From: CAIWHR01 sp963809965
GTDB taxonomy: Bacteria; Pseudomonadota; Gammaproteobacteria; Burkholderiales; Casimicrobiaceae
Reading direction: 5' to 3'
NCBI GenBank assembly: GCA_963809965.1
Contig: CAWELU010000018.1
Span: 56,387 to 120,386, forward strand
DNA: 64,000 bases
A program made the position numbers and the translations under genes. Below the pieces are notes generated by a model. It was not told the origin of the DNA. It searched no databases and was given only the letters and a program-made list of their open reading frames with translations. Below, piece by piece: positions 30,533 to 39,426 of the stretch (position 1 is its first letter; each line of letters starts with the position of its first letter).

Positions 30533-31567
30533 TCAGGCAAGGCGGCCGCGAGGGGATGCCGGTGGTGGAATGACGTACGGTAGCGGCAACGGTACCAGCG
30601 GGGGGCCCGCGGGATCCCCGAGCCGCGTGTCGCCGACTTCTGCGGCGGCCAGTTGAAGCACTGCCAGCAAGTCGCTGCCGCCGTCGGGGGCCGACGCGGC
30701 ATTGACGACCGTGCCGCAGGGCTGGTCACCGAACAGGGCATTGTAGGTCCGCGTGCCCGCCGCGATTTCGATGCGATCGCTATGGAACAGGAAGGCGCGT
30801 TCCTTCAGTCGACCCAGGTACTGGGTCCTGGCGATGATCTCCTGGCCCGTGTAGCAACCCTTCCGGAAATCGATGCCCCCCAGGACGTCCCAGTTGGCTG
30901 TTTGCGCCACGAAGGCGTCCTGCGTCGCCGCGGTGACGACCGGTACGCCGGCCCGGATCGTGAGCCATTGCCAGACCGGGAACGCGCCTTCGGTAGCGTG
31001 ATCGCGGAGCGCTTTGCGCAATGCCGGGCCACCATGCGCCGGAACGATGACGACGAAGCGCGCCCCGGTGAGTCCGAGCACCGTTGCATCGCCTGCGGAC
31101 AAGACTTCGCGGGGCGCCGGTGCGTCGCCCACCATGGCGCGCAGCGCTTCGGCGGCGCGTGGCCCGCCGACACCCACGCGCACGTGGTCGGCCGAGACGT
31201 CTGACAGCGTGACTTTCGCGCGCAGGACGAACATCGCCAGGCGCTTGCGGACCGCTTCGCAGATCTCGGCGGGAAGGAGCGCGCGGTAGCCGCCGGAATC
31301 CCCGTCCAGGCACCAGACCACGAAATTGGCGAGCATCCGGCCCTTCGGCGAATTGAAGCTCGCATATCGGCAGACGCCCGTAGAGAGCCCCCGCATGTCG
31401 ATCGAAAGCTGCCCGTTGAGGAAGGTTTCCGCATCGGCGCCCCAAACGGCGAGCATGGCCAGCGGCGCGAGGTCGCAGAAGACGACGTCGTCTCGTGCGG
31501 CGCGTAGTGCCGCGTCCGGCGGTGCGGGGGCGGCGATATCAGGGGTCAAGGCTGGCATTGCGGGCAA
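30533..31567 (-). CDS. ygfZ: Folate-binding iron-sulfur maturation protein YgfZ
   Basis: A 344-residue GcvT-fold protein that uses tetrahydrofolate to support iron-sulfur enzymes. The diagnostic motif KGCYTGQE is in GGIDFRKGCYTGQEIIARTQ (about residue 240). The N-terminal region has FLNGQLSIDM and SPKGRMLANF. It reads away from rpsB; the 222-base gap to rpsB holds the rpsB leader. Confidence 0.93.
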   Translation of the reverse strand: MPAMPALTPDIAAPAPPDAALRAARDDVVFCDLAPLAMLAVWGADAETFLNGQLSIDMRGLSTGVCRYASFNSPKGRMLANFVVWCLDGDSGGYRALLPAEICEAVRKRLAMFVLRAKVTLSDVSADHVRVGVGGPRAAEALRAMVGDAPAPREVLSAGDATVLGLTGARFVVIVPAHGGPALRKALRDHATEGAFPVWQWLTIRAGVPVVTAATQDAFVAQTANWDVLGGIDFRKGCYTGQEIIARTQYLGRLKERAFLFHSDRIEIAAGTRTYNALFGDQPCGTVVNAASAPDGGSDLLAVLQLAAAEVGDTRLGDPAGPPLVPLPLPYVIPPPASPRGRLA

Positions 31568-31615
31568 CGGGCCCGGCGAGGGCGGGCTGCGAGCCTCGCC
31601 GCAGGCTTCCGGGTG

Positions 31616-31789
31616 TGCTAAAATTTAATGTTGGTTCGTCCGCCGGACGCGTTCCGCAAGCCGGTTGCCTGGCTGACAAATTCGCAGACTCGCGCACCTC
31701 AGGGTGCCCGAACCGGTGTCCCGTCGCAATGGGACGCCCCGTTCCGGCCATCAGCGGGTCGTGGTTCAACCCTGACAGGAGTTTAAGGT
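31616..31789 (+). promoter_or_regulatory. rpsB promoter and untranslated leader
   Basis: TGCTAAAAT (31616-31624) is an extended -10 box. A leader of about 160 bases follows with small hairpins such as GTCCC/GGGAC near 31719-31735, ending in AGGAG 7 bases before the rpsB ATG. A leader this long is consistent with the autoregulation known for rpsB-tsf in other bacteria, but I cannot match a specific S2 binding motif. Confidence 0.4.
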
Positions 31790-32533
31790 ATGTCCGTCAC
31801 GATGCGTCAAATGCTGGAGGCCGGGGTTCATTTCGGTCACCAGACGCGTTACTGGAATCCGAAGATGGCCGATTACATCTTCGGCCAGCGCAACCGGATT
31901 CACATCGTCAACCTCGAAAAGACGATGCAGCTCTACCAGGAGGCGATGAAGTACGTCCGCCAGCTGGCGTCCAACAAGGGCACGATCCTGTTCGTCGGCA
32001 CCAAGCGCCAGGCGCGCGAGATCGTCGCCGAGGAAGCCCGCCGCTGCGGGATGCCCTATGTCGATGCCCGCTGGCTCGGCGGCATGCTGACGAACTTCAA
32101 GACCGTCAAGGCATCGATCAAGCGGTTGAAGGACCTGGAGCAGATGGCGCAGGACGGCACGTTCGAGAAGATGAACAAGCGCGAGGCGCTCACCCTGCAG
32201 CGCGAGATGGAAAAGCTCGACAAGAGTCTGGGCGGCATCAAGGAAATGAACGGGCTTCCGGATGCATTGTTCGTCATCGACGTGGGCTACCACAAGATTG
32301 CCGTGACCGAAGCCATGAAGCTCGGCATCCCGATCATCGCCGTCGTCGACACCAACCACTCGCCGATCGGGATTGCGCACGTTATCCCGGGCAACGACGA
32401 TTCCAGCCGGGCAATCCGCCTCTACGCCCGTGGCGCCGCGGACGCCGTCCTCGAAGGCCGGAGTCAGGTAATACAGGAAATCGTCCAGGCCGGCGACGAG
32501 TTCGTCGAGGTTTCGGACGAGGCGACGGCATAG
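31790..32533 (+). CDS. rpsB: 30S ribosomal protein S2
   Basis: A 247-residue ribosomal protein with the family blocks MLEAGVHFGHQTRYWNPKM, IHIVNLEKTMQLY, FVGTKRQAREIV, RWLGGMLTNFKTV, and the C-terminal PIIAVVDTNHSPIGIAHVIPGNDD. A clear ribosome-binding site (AGGAG) precedes the ATG. It starts the rpsB-tsf-pyrH-frr run. Confidence 0.98.
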   Translation: MSVTMRQMLEAGVHFGHQTRYWNPKMADYIFGQRNRIHIVNLEKTMQLYQEAMKYVRQLASNKGTILFVGTKRQAREIVAEEARRCGMPYVDARWLGGMLTNFKTVKASIKRLKDLEQMAQDGTFEKMNKREALTLQREMEKLDKSLGGIKEMNGLPDALFVIDVGYHKIAVTEAMKLGIPIIAVVDTNHSPIGIAHVIPGNDDSSRAIRLYARGAADAVLEGRSQVIQEIVQAGDEFVEVSDEATA

Positions 32534-32647
32534 CCGCTCACGCGACGGGGGCCGCGACCAAACTGGCTGGCCGTGCACGAAGGCCCCCGGCCGCGCCCCT
32601 GCGCGTAGCGTGGGATCTGCGTACATGCAACATGGAGCCTTGAGAAA

Positions 32648-33544
32648 ATGGCGGACATCTCCGCGAGCATGGTGATGGACCTGCGGCAGCGTACTGGCCT
32701 CGGGATGATGGAATGCAAGAAGGCCCTCACGGAAGTCGGCGGCGACCTTGCGAAGGCCGAAGATCTGCTCCGCATCCGAAGCGGTGCGAAGGCGTCCAAG
32801 GCCGCCACGCGCATCGCCGCGGAAGGCATCGTCGGGGCTTACCTCGCGCCGGACGGCAAGCTCGCCTCGATGGTCGAGGTGAACTGCGAAACGGATTTCG
32901 TGGCACGCAACGAGGATTTCATGGCGTTCGCCCGCAGCCTCGCACAACTCGTCGCCGGACATGAACCAGCCGACGTGGCGGCGCTGGCGGCGCTGCCGCA
33001 TCCTGCGGGCACGGTCGAGGCCGCCCGCCAGGCGCTGGTCCAGAAGATCGGCGAGAACATCTCCGTGCGGCGCTTCATGCGCGCGGTGTCGACGGGCCGG
33101 TTGGTGCAGTACCTGCACGGTGGCGGCCGCATCGGCGTCACGGTCGATATCGCGGGCGGCGATCCGGAGACTGGAAAGGATGTCGCCATGCACGTCGCCG
33201 CCTCGGCGGCGCCGGGTGCCGTGCGCCCGGTTTGCGTTTCGCGGGACCAGGTGCCGGCGGACCTGATCGCCCGGGAGCGCGAAATCTTCGCCGCGCAGGC
33301 GGCGGCGAGCGGCAAGCCCGCCGAAATCATCGCCAAGATGGTCGATGGCCGTGTGAGCAAGTTCCTGTCGGAGGTGACACTCTCCGGTCAGCCTTTCGTC
33401 AAGAATCCCGACCAGACAGTCGAGCAATATCTGAAGGCGAAAGGTGCCGCGGTGCGAGGGTTCTGGCTCTATGTCGTCGGTGAAGGCATCGAGAAACGAA
33501 AGGACGATTTCGCCGCGGAGGTCGCGGCGATGGCCAAAGCGTAG
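32648..33544 (+). CDS. tsf: Elongation factor Ts
   Basis: A 298-residue nucleotide exchange factor for EF-Tu. The N-terminal UBA part reads LRQRTGLGMMECKKALTEVG, and the core motif with the EF-Tu contact is EVNCETDFVARNEDF. The dimerisation region and C-terminal segment are complete (KFLSEVTLSGQPFVKNPDQT). It is 114 bases after rpsB, a GC-rich gap with no clear terminator, so the two are probably cotranscribed. Confidence 0.98.
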   Translation: MADISASMVMDLRQRTGLGMMECKKALTEVGGDLAKAEDLLRIRSGAKASKAATRIAAEGIVGAYLAPDGKLASMVEVNCETDFVARNEDFMAFARSLAQLVAGHEPADVAALAALPHPAGTVEAARQALVQKIGENISVRRFMRAVSTGRLVQYLHGGGRIGVTVDIAGGDPETGKDVAMHVAASAAPGAVRPVCVSRDQVPADLIAREREIFAAQAAASGKPAEIIAKMVDGRVSKFLSEVTLSGQPFVKNPDQTVEQYLKAKGAAVRGFWLYVVGEGIEKRKDDFAAEVAAMAKA

Positions 33545-33597
33545 CGAGCCGCCGTCGCGACCCATTTCCCGGCGCCAACCGACTGGAGATCGTCCCC

Positions 33598-34366
33598 ATG
33601 ACCGTCAAGTCCGTTGTCGCCCCGGTTGCCGCGTTCGCCGCCGGCGAGCGCCAACGCGCCGGCGTATCGGCGCATCCTCCTCAAGCTGTCCGGCGAAGCG
33701 TTGATGGGCGACGACCCCTACGGGATCAATCGCGAGGTCATCGATCGGATCGTGGCCGAGATCGCGGAGGTGGTGCGCCTCGGCGTCGAAACGGCGGTGG
33801 TGATCGGCGGCGGCAACATCTTCCGCGGCGTTGCCCCGGGCGCCGCGGGAATGGATCGCGCCACCGCCGACTACATGGGGATGCTGGCCACCTTGATGAA
33901 CGCCCTCGCACTGCAGGATGCGCTGCGCCGTGCGGGCGTCGAATCGCGCGTGCAGTCGGCATTGCGCATCGACCAGGTGGCCGAACCCTACATCCGCGGC
34001 CGCGCACTGCGTCACCTGGAGGAAAAGAAGGTCGTCATCTTCGCCGCCGGCACCGGGAATCCCTTCTTCACCACGGATACGGCGGCGGCGCTGCGCGGCC
34101 GCGAAATGGGCGTCGACATCGTGCTGAAGGCGACCAAGGTCGATGGCGTCTACACCGCGGATCCGAAGCGGGATGCGCGCGCATCCCGCTACGCGGAGCT
34201 CACGTTCGACGAAGCGATTGTCCGCAACCTGAAGGTGATGGACGCAACGGCGCTCGCCCTGTGCCGCGATCAGAACATGCTGCTCAAGGTCTTTTCGATC
34301 TTCGTTCCCGGCGCACTCAAGCGGGTCGTCATGGGCGAGAAAGAGGGCACGCTCGTGCATTGCTGA
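33598..34366 (+). CDS. pyrH: Uridylate kinase (N-terminal frame uncertain)
   Basis: UMP kinase of the amino-acid kinase family: RRILLKLSGEALMGDDPYGI, VIGGGNIFRG, FAAGTGNPFFTTDTAAALR, ATKVDGVYTADP and VFSIFVPGALKRV. The conserved frame opens only at a TTG (33614). The ATG with a proper ribosome-binding site (GGAG at 33585, ATG at 33598) is in another frame. The simplest reading is a single-base error between about 33630 and 33660 in the poorly conserved N-terminal extension, so I start at 33598. A TTG start at 33614 is the alternative. Confidence 0.92.
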
Positions 34367-34463
34367 GGATCGACCGCCGAGGATCGAGCGTCCAGCGAAC
34401 GAACCCGGTAATTCGCGCGACGTCCGGCGCTCGGCGAATGCGCAACCGACTTGCGGAGTCACC

Positions 34464-35021
34464 ATGATCGCCGACATCAAAAAATCTGCCGAGCAGAAGA
34501 TGCACAAATCGGTCGAGGCGTTGCGACACGACCTCGGCAAGGTCCGCACCGGACGCGCCCATACGGGACTTCTCGACCATCTCCAGGTGGACTACTACGG
34601 TGCACCCATGCCGATCAACCAGTGCGCCAACGTCACGCTGGCAGACGCACGCACGATCGCCGTGCAGCCGTGGGAGAAGAAGATGGTGCCCGCGATCGAG
34701 AAGGCGATCCGCGATTCCGATCTAGGGCTCAATCCGGCGACGTCGGGCGACGTGATCCGCGTACCGATGCCGCCGCTCACCGAGGAGCGGCGCAAGGAGC
34801 TGATCAAGGTCGTGCGCCACGAGGCGGAGAACGCGCGCATCGCCGTGCGCAACGTCCGGCGCGACGCCAACGAGCACCTGAAACGCCTGCTGAAGGAGCA
34901 CGCGGTGGCCGAGGACGCCGAGCGCCACGCGCAGACGGACGTCCAGAAGCTCACCGACCGCTTCATTGCCGAGATCGACAAGGTACTCGCCGCGAAGGAG
35001 GCCGATCTGCTCGCGATCTGA
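34464..35021 (+). CDS. frr: Ribosome recycling factor
   Basis: A 185-residue tRNA-shaped protein that splits post-termination ribosomes with EF-G. Family blocks are KVRTGRAHTGLLDHLQVDYY, GAPMPINQCANV, AVQPWEKKMV, LNPATSGDVIRVPMPPLTEE and RVxRxDANEHLKRLLKE-like helices. It is intact and of standard length. The 97-base gap to pyrH holds nothing distinct. Confidence 0.98.
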   Translation: MIADIKKSAEQKMHKSVEALRHDLGKVRTGRAHTGLLDHLQVDYYGAPMPINQCANVTLADARTIAVQPWEKKMVPAIEKAIRDSDLGLNPATSGDVIRVPMPPLTEERRKELIKVVRHEAENARIAVRNVRRDANEHLKRLLKEHAVAEDAERHAQTDVQKLTDRFIAEIDKVLAAKEADLLAI

Positions 35022-35138
35022 GGTTCGCAGTCCCATTGAGCGACGCGGATTCGGGGAGTGCCGGGACGCGGATCGCGTGGTTCCGGCATTGCGAATCCGA
35101 TTACGGCCACGGCAGCCGCCCTCCGGCCCACGCATCCC

Positions 35139-35921
35139 ATGTTCACCAGCTCCACCCGTGAGGTTCCGCCGCCACGCGCCGCGCCGCGTCACGTGGCGAT
35201 CATCATGGACGGCAACGGCCGCTGGGCGAAGCAGCGGATGCTGCCACGCGTAGCCGGCCATCGCCGTGGAGTGGAGGCCGTGCGCGCGACCGTCCGCGCG
35301 TGCATCGAGCGCGGCGTCGAGTACCTGACGCTGTTCGCGTTCTCGAGCGAGAACTGGCGGCGCCCGGCGGACGAGGTCTCGATCCTGATGGACCTGTTCC
35401 TGCGCGCGCTCGAGCAGGAGGTCGCGAAGCTCGACGCGAACGGCATCCGGTTCAGGGTCGTCGGGGACACGATGCGTTTCGACCCGCGCATCCGCGCGCT
35501 GATCGCCGCCGGCGAGGCGCAGACCGCGGGCAATGCGCGCCTGACGCTCACCGTCGCCGCCAATTACGGCGGCCGGTGGGATATCGCGCAGGCGGCGCGG
35601 CGGTATTTCGCTGCGCATGCCGATGCCTTGCGTGGCGTGACGGACGTCGATCCGGAGGCGCTCGGGCCCTATCTCGCGATGGCCTACGCGCCGGAGCCGG
35701 ATCTGTTCATCCGCACCGGCGGCGAGCAGCGAATCTCCAATTTCCTGCTGTGGCAGCTTGCCTACACCGAGCTTTACTTCACCGATCGGCTGTGGCCGGA
35801 CTTCGATGCCGCCGCGCTCGATGCCGCGATCGACTGGTATGCGCAACGGGAGCGACGATTCGGACGCACGAGCGAGCAAGTACAGCAAGCATTGGGCCAC
35901 GCCAGCGGCACCCGCACATGA
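35139..35921 (+). CDS. uppS: Undecaprenyl diphosphate synthase
   Basis: A 260-residue cis-prenyltransferase that makes the C55 lipid carrier. The catalytic Asp is in HVAIIMDGNGRWAKQRMLPR, with GHRRGVEAVR, FAFSSENWRRP, and the C-terminal PEPDLFIRTGGEQRISNFLL and the ELYFTDRLWPDFD motif. The ATG at 35139 is used; the open frame before it is not conserved. It leads into cdsA. The 117-base gap to frr is GC-rich without a clear signal. Confidence 0.97.
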   Translation: MFTSSTREVPPPRAAPRHVAIIMDGNGRWAKQRMLPRVAGHRRGVEAVRATVRACIERGVEYLTLFAFSSENWRRPADEVSILMDLFLRALEQEVAKLDANGIRFRVVGDTMRFDPRIRALIAAGEAQTAGNARLTLTVAANYGGRWDIAQAARRYFAAHADALRGVTDVDPEALGPYLAMAYAPEPDLFIRTGGEQRISNFLLWQLAYTELYFTDRLWPDFDAAALDAAIDWYAQRERRFGRTSEQVQQALGHASGTRT

Positions 35922-35996
35922 TCGGCTCGTGCCGCCCGCGCGACTCGGCGTTGGCGTTCGTTCCGCGACCTCCGTCCTGACGCAGGCGGAGCGACG

Positions 35997-36836
35997 GTGC
36001 TGGCGACACGCATTCTGACGGCGGTTGTCCTGGTTCCGCTGGTGCTGGCAGCCGTTTTCCTGCTTTCGCCGGCGGGATGGGGCGCAGTGACGCTGGCGGC
36101 AATCACCGGGGCGGCAGCGGAATGGGCGAACCTGGCGGGTTTCCGCAGGCAGATGCGCTTACTGTTCGTGGCCGGCACCCTGCTCCTGGGACTGAACCTG
36201 CTCTTCTCGCCATTCACGGGTTTCGATCGTGGCTGGCCGGGCGGAACGGTCGTCGCCGTTTGCGGAGTCGCCACCCTCTTCTGGGTATTCGTGGCGCCGC
36301 CGTGGCTCGTGTGGCGGTGGAAGCCGGCGGCGCCGCTGACTCTGGCGATAACGGGCTGGCTCGTGCTGATCGGGGCCTGGGTTGCGCTGGTCGAGCTGCA
36401 GGCGCGATCCCCGTGGCTCGTCCTGGCCGCGATGGCCATCGTCTGGATCGCCGACATCGCGGCCTATTTCTCGGGTCGCGCGTTTGGACGGCGCAAACTT
36501 GCCCCGCAAGTGAGCCCCGGCAAGACGTGGGAGGGAGTCTACGGCGCGCTGGCCGCCGTTGCCGTCTACGCAATAGCGCTGACGGAAACAGCGGGGGCCG
36601 CTGTCTATCGCGGTGAAATCACTCCGGTCGCGACGCTGGTATGGATCGCCCTTGCTCTGTGCCTTGTTGCGCTGTCGATCGTGGGCGACCTCTTCGAATC
36701 GCTGCTGAAGCGCGATGCCGGCGTCAAGGACAGCGGCACGATCCTGCCCGGCCACGGCGGGATCCTCGACCGGGTCGACGCGCTGCTCGCCGCGATGCCG
36801 GCGGCGGCGTTGCTTGCGCTGGCGTTCCTGCGATGA
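35997..36836 (+). CDS. cdsA: Phosphatidate cytidylyltransferase
   Basis: A 279-residue multi-spanning membrane enzyme that makes CDP-diacylglycerol, starting at a GTG. It has about seven hydrophobic segments and the CdsA signature near the C-terminus: SLLKRDAGVKDSGTILPGHG followed by GILDRVD. VSPGKTWEGVYG is also a family block. Its stop overlaps the dxr ATG (ATGA), so translation is coupled. Confidence 0.96.
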   Translation: MLATRILTAVVLVPLVLAAVFLLSPAGWGAVTLAAITGAAAEWANLAGFRRQMRLLFVAGTLLLGLNLLFSPFTGFDRGWPGGTVVAVCGVATLFWVFVAPPWLVWRWKPAAPLTLAITGWLVLIGAWVALVELQARSPWLVLAAMAIVWIADIAAYFSGRAFGRRKLAPQVSPGKTWEGVYGALAAVAVYAIALTETAGAAVYRGEITPVATLVWIALALCLVALSIVGDLFESLLKRDAGVKDSGTILPGHGGILDRVDALLAAMPAAALLALAFLR

Positions 36837-38036
36837 CGCTACGTCGCCTCAGCGTGCTCGGCGCAACGGGCTCGGTCGGCGAGCAGACCCTCGAGGTCGT
36901 CGCCCGCCATCCGGACCGCTTCGCGGTCGTTGCGCTCGCCGGACACCGGCAGTGGGAACGACTGGCGGAGCTTGCGCTACGGTTTCGACCGGAGGTTGCA
37001 GCGCTGCTCGACGTCGATGCGGCGCGTTCGCTCGAGCGCGCGCTGGCGGGTCACGGCGTTTCCACACGCGTGCTCGCCGGCAAGGCTGGCCTGGTCGAGG
37101 CAGCTGCGTTGCCGGCGGCGGACACGGTACTGGCTGCGATTGTCGGGGCGGCCGGCCTCGAGCCGACGCTCGCGGCGGCGCGCGCGGGAAAGCGCATCCT
37201 GCTCGCGAACAAGGAGGCGCTCGTCATCGGCGGCGCGGCATTCATGGCTGCAGCGCGCGCAGGCGGGGCGACGCTGTTGCCGGTCGACAGCGAGCACAAC
37301 GCCATCTTCCAGTGCCTGCCGGCAGGTTATGCCCGCAATCCGGCCGCCTCGGGTGTGCGCCGGATCCTGCTCACCGCGTCGGGCGGTCCGTTCCGGACGA
37401 GACCCACGGCGGAACTCGCCAGCGCCACGCCGGACGAAGCATGTGCCCATCCGAACTGGGTGATGGGACGCAAGATCAGCGTGGATTCGGCGACGATGAT
37501 GAACAAGGGCCTCGAAGTGATCGAGGCGCACTGGCTCTTCGGCCTGCCGGCGGAGATGATCGACGTCGTCGTGCACCCCGAAAGCGTCATCCATTCGCTG
37601 GTCGAGTACGTTGACGGTTCCGTGCTCGCGCAACTCGGCAACCCGGACATGCGCACGCCGATCGCGCAGGCGCTCGCGTATCCTGATCGTGTGGAGACCG
37701 GGAGTCGGCCCGCTCGAACTGGCGCGGCTGGGCGTGCTCACGTTCGAGACGCCGGATCATGGTCGTTTCCCGTGCCTGAAGCTCGCCTTCGACGCGCTTC
37801 GCGCCGGGGGTGCCGCACCGGCCGTGCTCAACGCCGCGAACGAGGTGGCGGTCGCGGCGTTCTTGAACGGCCGCATCCGCTACACCGACATCGCCGCGGC
37901 GTGCGCGGAGGCCCTCGCGCGGTTTCCGGCGCACGCCGGGGAAACGCTCGACGAAGCACTCGCCGCGGATACCGAGGCGCGCGCGTTCACGCGGGCCCGG
38001 TACGGGCTCGAAGGGGGTGAAGGATGGACGTACTGA
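36833..38036 (+). CDS. dxr: 1-deoxy-D-xylulose 5-phosphate reductoisomerase (one frame break)
   Basis: NADPH-dependent enzyme of the MEP pathway that makes 2-C-methyl-D-erythritol 4-phosphate. The N-terminus MTLRRLSVLGATGSVGEQTL carries the nucleotide motif, followed by LLANKEALVIGG, LLPVDSEHNAIFQCL, the substrate loop ILLTASGGPFR, and the metal and substrate sites KISVDSATMMNKGLEVIEAHW (given only as its core). An extra base near 37703 breaks the frame (DRVETG then VGPLELARLGVLTFE); after that it is normal to the stop at 38036. The end overlaps rseP by 13 bases. It supplies precursors for uppS and, through FPP, for hpnCDE. Confidence 0.94.
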
Positions 38037-39380
38037 TCAAGGTGGCGGCTTTTCTCGTCGTGTTGGGCGTGCTCGTCGTCTTCCACGAACTCGGCCACTA
38101 CTGGGTCGCGCGCTTGTGCGGCGTCAAGGTCCTGCGCTTCTCGGTTGGCTTCGGCCGCGTAGTCTGGGCGCGGCGCTACGGCCCCGATCGGACGGAGTGG
38201 GCCCTTTCCGCCGTGCCGCTGGGCGGCTACGTCAAGATGGCCGACGAGCGCGAGGGCGATGTCTCGGTTTCCGACTTGCCGCGCGCGTTCAATCGGCAGT
38301 CCGTCTGGAAACGGATCGCGATCGTCGCGGCCGGACCGTTCGCCAATCTTGCGCTCGCCGTGCTGCTGTTCGCCGGGAGCTACGTTGCGGGGATCCCCGG
38401 CCAGCAGGCGCTGCTCGGGGAACCCATCGCGAACACGGCGGCGGCCGCGGCGGGATTGCAGCGCGGCGATGTCGTCGTCGCGATCGATGGCGCACCCGTG
38501 AAAAGCTGGCAGGACATGCGCTGGCGCCTGCTGCGGGCCTCCGGCTCCGACGCGGTCGCCGTCGAGGTCGAACGCACCGACGGATCGCGAGCGCAACGGA
38601 TGCTTTCGCTTGCCGGCCTCGCGTCCGCCGACTGGGAGAGCAATTTCCTGCCCGCGCTGGGACTGCGAGTGGACCTCGGCGCGCCATTGATCGACGAGGT
38701 GGTTCCCGGGCAAGCCGGCGGCGCGGGCGGGGCTCGTCGCGGGCGACCGCATTGTCGCCATCGACGGCGTGCCGGTCCGGTCACCGGCCGAGGTTGCCGC
38801 AAAGACCAATGCGAAGCCCGGCGGCGACGTGACGTTTCGCATCGCCCGGGAAGGCCGGGAGTTCGACACGACGTTCACCACGGAAATCGCCGAGCAGGCA
38901 GGACGGATGGTCGGCATCGCCGGCGTGCGGCTCAAGGTGGACCCGGCACTCGCCGACCGTCTCGCCGTCACCGTACGCTACGGCGTGGTCGATGCGTTCG
39001 CCCAGGGCGCCCGGAAGACCTGGGAGCTCGCGGTGTTCACGCTGCGGATGCTCGGACGCATCGTCGTCGGCGACGCGTCGCTCAAGAACATCAGCGGTCC
39101 GATCACGATGGCCGACTACGCGGGTCAGTCCGTACAGGCGGGTGCTCTCGTTTTCGTCGGCTATCTCGCGTTGATCAGCATCAGCCTCGGCGTGCTCAAT
39201 CTGCTCCCCGTTCCGCTACTGGATGGGGGACATTTGCTGTATTATTTCGCCGAAATCGTCAAAGGCAGTCCCCTATCCGATCGTGCCTTCGAGGTCGGCC
39301 AGCGTATCGGCATGGCAGTGCTGGCGGTGTTGATGGCGCTGGCGCTCTTCAATGACCTCTCCCGTTTGTTCCAGGCGTAG
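38024..39380 (+). CDS. rseP: Site-2 protease RseP (one frame break)
   Basis: Membrane zinc protease that cleaves anti-sigma-E factor RseA and signal peptides. The first helix has the HExxH site (VVFHELGHYWVARL, residues 21-34), followed by two PDZ domains (AAGLQRGDVVVAIDGAPV and ARAGLVAGDRIVAIDGVPV) and the C-terminal NLLPVPLLDGGHLLYY motif carrying the third zinc ligand. The frame changes near 38710, where a G seems to be extra, in the middle of the second PDZ domain. Placed between dxr and bamA, as in most proteobacteria. Confidence 0.94.
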
Positions 39381-39426
39381 CGGGCTTGCGGCCGCGTTGC
39401 GTTCATGCGTGACCGCCGCCGTCCGC

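Noticed and set aside
33614..34366. pyrH starting at TTG 33614 without any frame break
   Set aside because: It is possible, but there is no ribosome-binding site for it, whereas ATG 33598 has one in another frame; kept as the alternative.
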